Of a stretch of 64,000 nucleotides of DNA, positions 61,435 to 64,000 are shown piece after piece. The stretch comes from Stereum hirsutum FP-91666 SS1 (taxonomy: Eukaryota; Basidiomycota; Agaricomycetes; Russulales; Stereaceae), in contig NW_006763141.1 of the NCBI RefSeq assembly GCF_000264905.1, positions 84,244-148,243 on the forward strand, read 5' to 3'. Within the stretch, counting starts at the first letter, position 1. Every line of letters begins with the position of its first letter. A model generated the notes under the pieces. That model was not told the origin of the DNA, made no database searches, and was given only the letters and a program-made list of their open reading frames with translations. Position numbers and translations under genes: made by a program.

Positions 61435-63925
61435 ATGGCGAACACATATCAGATTTCTTTCGTCTCTAATGGGATTATCGCAGCCATGAGGTATTTGTTT
61501 CAGTGTCTGCTACCAAGTTTGAATTGTCTGACGAACTGACTTATGCCAGGATCACATTATTCTTCTCATGTCGCCGATTCCTTCTCGGGAATCTGAACAC
61601 AGATATTTCAGAGACTTCACGGACAAGTCTAAGTCTTGACGGAATCCCTCTCTCCAGTCTCCCAGAACCATCTACCACACCCAGACGACAACGCTCTTCA
61701 TCCATGACCGGAAAGAAGTCGTGGCAAGCGTCCCTCCCAAGGACCTTATTCTCTTGCTGCTTCTCGGAATGCTGTATGATGTTCGTGATGTTGATGTGTC
61801 AAGGCTTGGGCGTTTTTAGTACAGTGTAAGTGGTCGACCATAATTGATGGTACTGGATAGTTTATAACGGCTGTATTGAATCCCACAGGACACGCTTTGG
61901 GAGCTGGCAAGCGTCCTTGATCATCTTGCTGTCCATCATCCTCGTCCTTATACCACTGTCGCTGAGCTTCATTCTCACTTCAGTGGTGGGAACCAACTCT
62001 TCCGGTGAGACTTTGACCATTTCTTGTTGTGATCGATTGGTAGAATTGGGCCACACTGTGGCACCACCTACACTTGCCTATACTTGCACGGTCGGATGAA
62101 TGTCGTTGCCAACGACATTGAAGAGTCAGGCATTCGCCTCGCGCGGTTCTCATATGTAAACTGGATATCTATTCTGTCCACTATTTGAGATGCTTTTTGA
62201 CCCATCCTATGGGGGTGACGTGACCCTGTTGTCTAAATACTCCCGCTACTCCGGCAATCTTCCTCTACGCTCTCATGTTAAGCGCTAACAAACTCTTCTA
62301 TGTCCTCCAGTTCTTCTCTCCCTGTCCCGCCTCTCCCTGTCCCTTGTACCCCTGCTGCTCTACTTCCTTCTCCTCTCGTACATACCTCTCCCCGCAGCGC
62401 TGTTTGATGCCCCCTCACCATCCTTTTTTTCGAACATCATAACACCCGCCCTCGCTCGCCTCACCATCCTCGGAACCATCATTCTCGGTGCTCTGAGCGG
62501 ATTCGGAGCCGTCAGCGCCAGTTGGGGATATTTCCCTTTTGGGTGGGGCAAGAGAGGGTACGTGTCTTACCCCGTTTTCGTTGATTTCATTGCTACAAAT
62601 GTTACACCTTATACGGTGATATGGGACTGACATTTGATCTTTCGTCGTATATAACACAGGAAAATCCCGACAGAGTCAGACATCGACATCGCCACACGAA
62701 GCCTCGAACGCGTCGAGCTCGACATAGAGCGTAAGAAGAAGGATATAGAAAGAGAGGAGAGGAAGGAGATGGAAAATAAAACCGTACGTTTCCTTCACTT
62801 TCCCTAGAAATCATTCCTGCGATCCTATTCTGACACAGGACGAACGCTCAGAATGGTAATTCGAGTTCGTGGCTCTCTCGAGCAGCGTCTTCTATCCGGG
62901 GCGACAACGGTGCGTCCCATTCACCACCGCGCTTCCCTTTCCTTGCATCTAATTGCATTGTCATCTCACACGATCGCTCAAAACAGAGCTCGCCAACCTC
63001 AACACCGAACTCTCCTCCCTTCACGACCTCCAACTCTCTATGTCCACTCGGCTCTCCTCCCTACGTGCCCGCCGAGCCGAGGTCGCATACGAGAAGACAT
63101 GGGTAGGAAGAGTCAGCGTACTCGGCCAAAGGGGCATGGGCTTATACTGCGTGTTCCGTGGCTTTAGCGTACGTATTATTCATTTTTCCTTCGTCTGGGA
63201 GGCGGAGACGGGCAAATGGTGAATATACTAACGATTGTTTCTGCTCGGCCGACAGTCCATATTCAACATCCTCCTCCCTACCCGGCCTTCCTCCCCAGAC
63301 GACTCGACACCGATTTCCTACCCTGACATCCTGACCCACATCCTAATCACCCTCTTTCCCTCCCTATCCTCCTCTGACTCCTTCCTCTCCGCCGCAAATA
63401 TCACGTCTGTCATGCGTCAACTGAACCTTCTCCTCGTGGGCGTCATCATAGCGGGAAGTGTTCGGCGAGTACTCAAAGGCGTCGCTCGAGCGCTCAAGTT
63501 GAGCGGGAACGGAGTGGGCATAGGTGGGAGGAAGGAAAGGGAGAAGGTGGGACAGATTGTGATCTTAGTGCTCGGTGAAGTCATGGTACGCTCGCCCCCA
63601 TCTCTCCCCCGCCCCTCTCTCATCATCAAACTCGCACGAGAACTAACCGCACCTCCGGAAACAATCTCGACAGGGCATATACCTCCTCTCGACCCTGATC
63701 CAACTCCGCACCTCCTTCCCACCTCCCGCAGTCCCCGCCATCCGGATCCCCACGGGCGAAGTCGACCCGTCACAGGGCGAGATCACCAATCTCTTCAGCA
63801 CCCTCCCAGCATACGAGATCTTCGGCCCTGTGTTCGATTGGAGCTTTTTGCTGAGTGTCGTGTTGGCAGCGGGTGGAGAATGGGTTAGGGAGAGGTTCAT
63901 GGGCGGTGGCGGGGACGATGATTGA
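61435..63925 (+). CDS. Golgi pH regulator (GPHR/GTG) homologue
   Basis: Nine exons give 546 aa: 61435..61490, 61550..61825, 61889..62004, 62311..62557, 62660..62783, 62852..62909, 62987..63168, 63256..63585, 63674..63925. The segment RTLFSCCFSECCMMFVMLMCQGLGVFS and the next helix are characteristic of GPHR. Several membrane helices follow, then a charged coiled coil (ESDIDIATRSLERVELDIERKK...; TELSSLHDLQLSMSTRL) and C-terminal helices including MRQLNLLLVGVIIAGSVR. Mammalian GPHR is an anion channel that supports Golgi acidification; plant homologues are called GTG1/2. At exon 6 the acceptor at 62851 was taken because the one at 62840 meets a stop at once. Confidence 0.85.
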
Positions 63926-64000
63926 GCGGGCCATCGTTGGCAGTGGAGCAGTTTATTTATGTAGGTGTCACTGTTCATGGCAGTGCGGATAACGAATAGA

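Noticed and set aside
1..64000. CRISPR arrays, rRNA, intact LTR retrotransposons or DNA transposons, integrated viral genes
   Set aside because: No regularly spaced repeats, rRNA cores, reverse transcriptase, integrase, transposase or viral motifs were seen on either strand.

Overview
The window is nuclear DNA of a filamentous basidiomycete, most likely an agaricomycete. The genes are dense in introns of about 47-120 nt with GT..AG ends and CTGAC/CTAAY-like branch sites, and very short exons occur. The gene families are typical of mushroom-forming fungi: F-box/LRR-like proteins, DUF6534-type membrane proteins, proteins with a fungal N-terminal domain plus a ubiquitin-like domain, and GH43 exo-galactanase-like enzymes. 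There is no operon structure, rRNA or CRISPR, and I found no convincing tRNA. All exon boundaries were derived by hand from splice signals, reading frame and family knowledge.

Layout. 1-2284 (+) is the C-terminal part of an NST1-like protein, convergent with NEO1 (2963-7520, -), a P4-ATPase phospholipid flippase. Next come a 603-aa ubiquitin-like/zinc-knuckle protein (7837-10029, -) and an orphan multi-pass membrane protein (11768-14555, +). A GH43 plus CBM35 exo-beta-1,3-galactanase-like gene with a broken frame (15142-17190, -) follows, then an F-box protein (18053-20210, -), a small orphan (20505-21034, -), a secreted TIM-barrel glycoside-hydrolase-like protein (21958-24176, -) and a 15-exon MFS sugar transporter (26282-28982, +). 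The stretch 28983-38859 is almost gene-free and ends in a long leader/promoter for a two-finger GATA factor (38860-42351, +). After another poor stretch come CHZ1 (47419-47997, +), convergent with a C2H2 zinc-finger gene (48389-49460, -), a second F-box protein (50074-51825, -), a DUF6534-type membrane protein with an unresolved or broken middle (52707-55283, -), ADE2 (56077-58060, -), and AKR1 (58625-61253, -) divergent from a Golgi pH regulator homologue (61435-63925, +).

How the genes relate. NEO1, AKR1 and the GPHR homologue all act in Golgi/endosomal membranes; ADE2 is purine biosynthesis; CHZ1 is H2A.Z/H2B chromatin assembly. The GH43, the TIM-barrel hydrolase-like gene and the sugar transporter lie within 14 kb and could serve plant polysaccharide use, but nothing in the sequence shows that they are co-regulated. 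I found no phage, integrated virus or intact transposon. The most interesting items are the GH43 frame break at a catalytic segment, a perfect 19-bp double E-box palindrome upstream of the hydrolase-like gene, the GATA factor (AreA-type N-terminus, two fingers, C-terminal HPPM repeats, WGATAR sites upstream), the ubiquitin-like protein with paired CPxC knuckles, the micro-exons, and the stop-free 3n introns.
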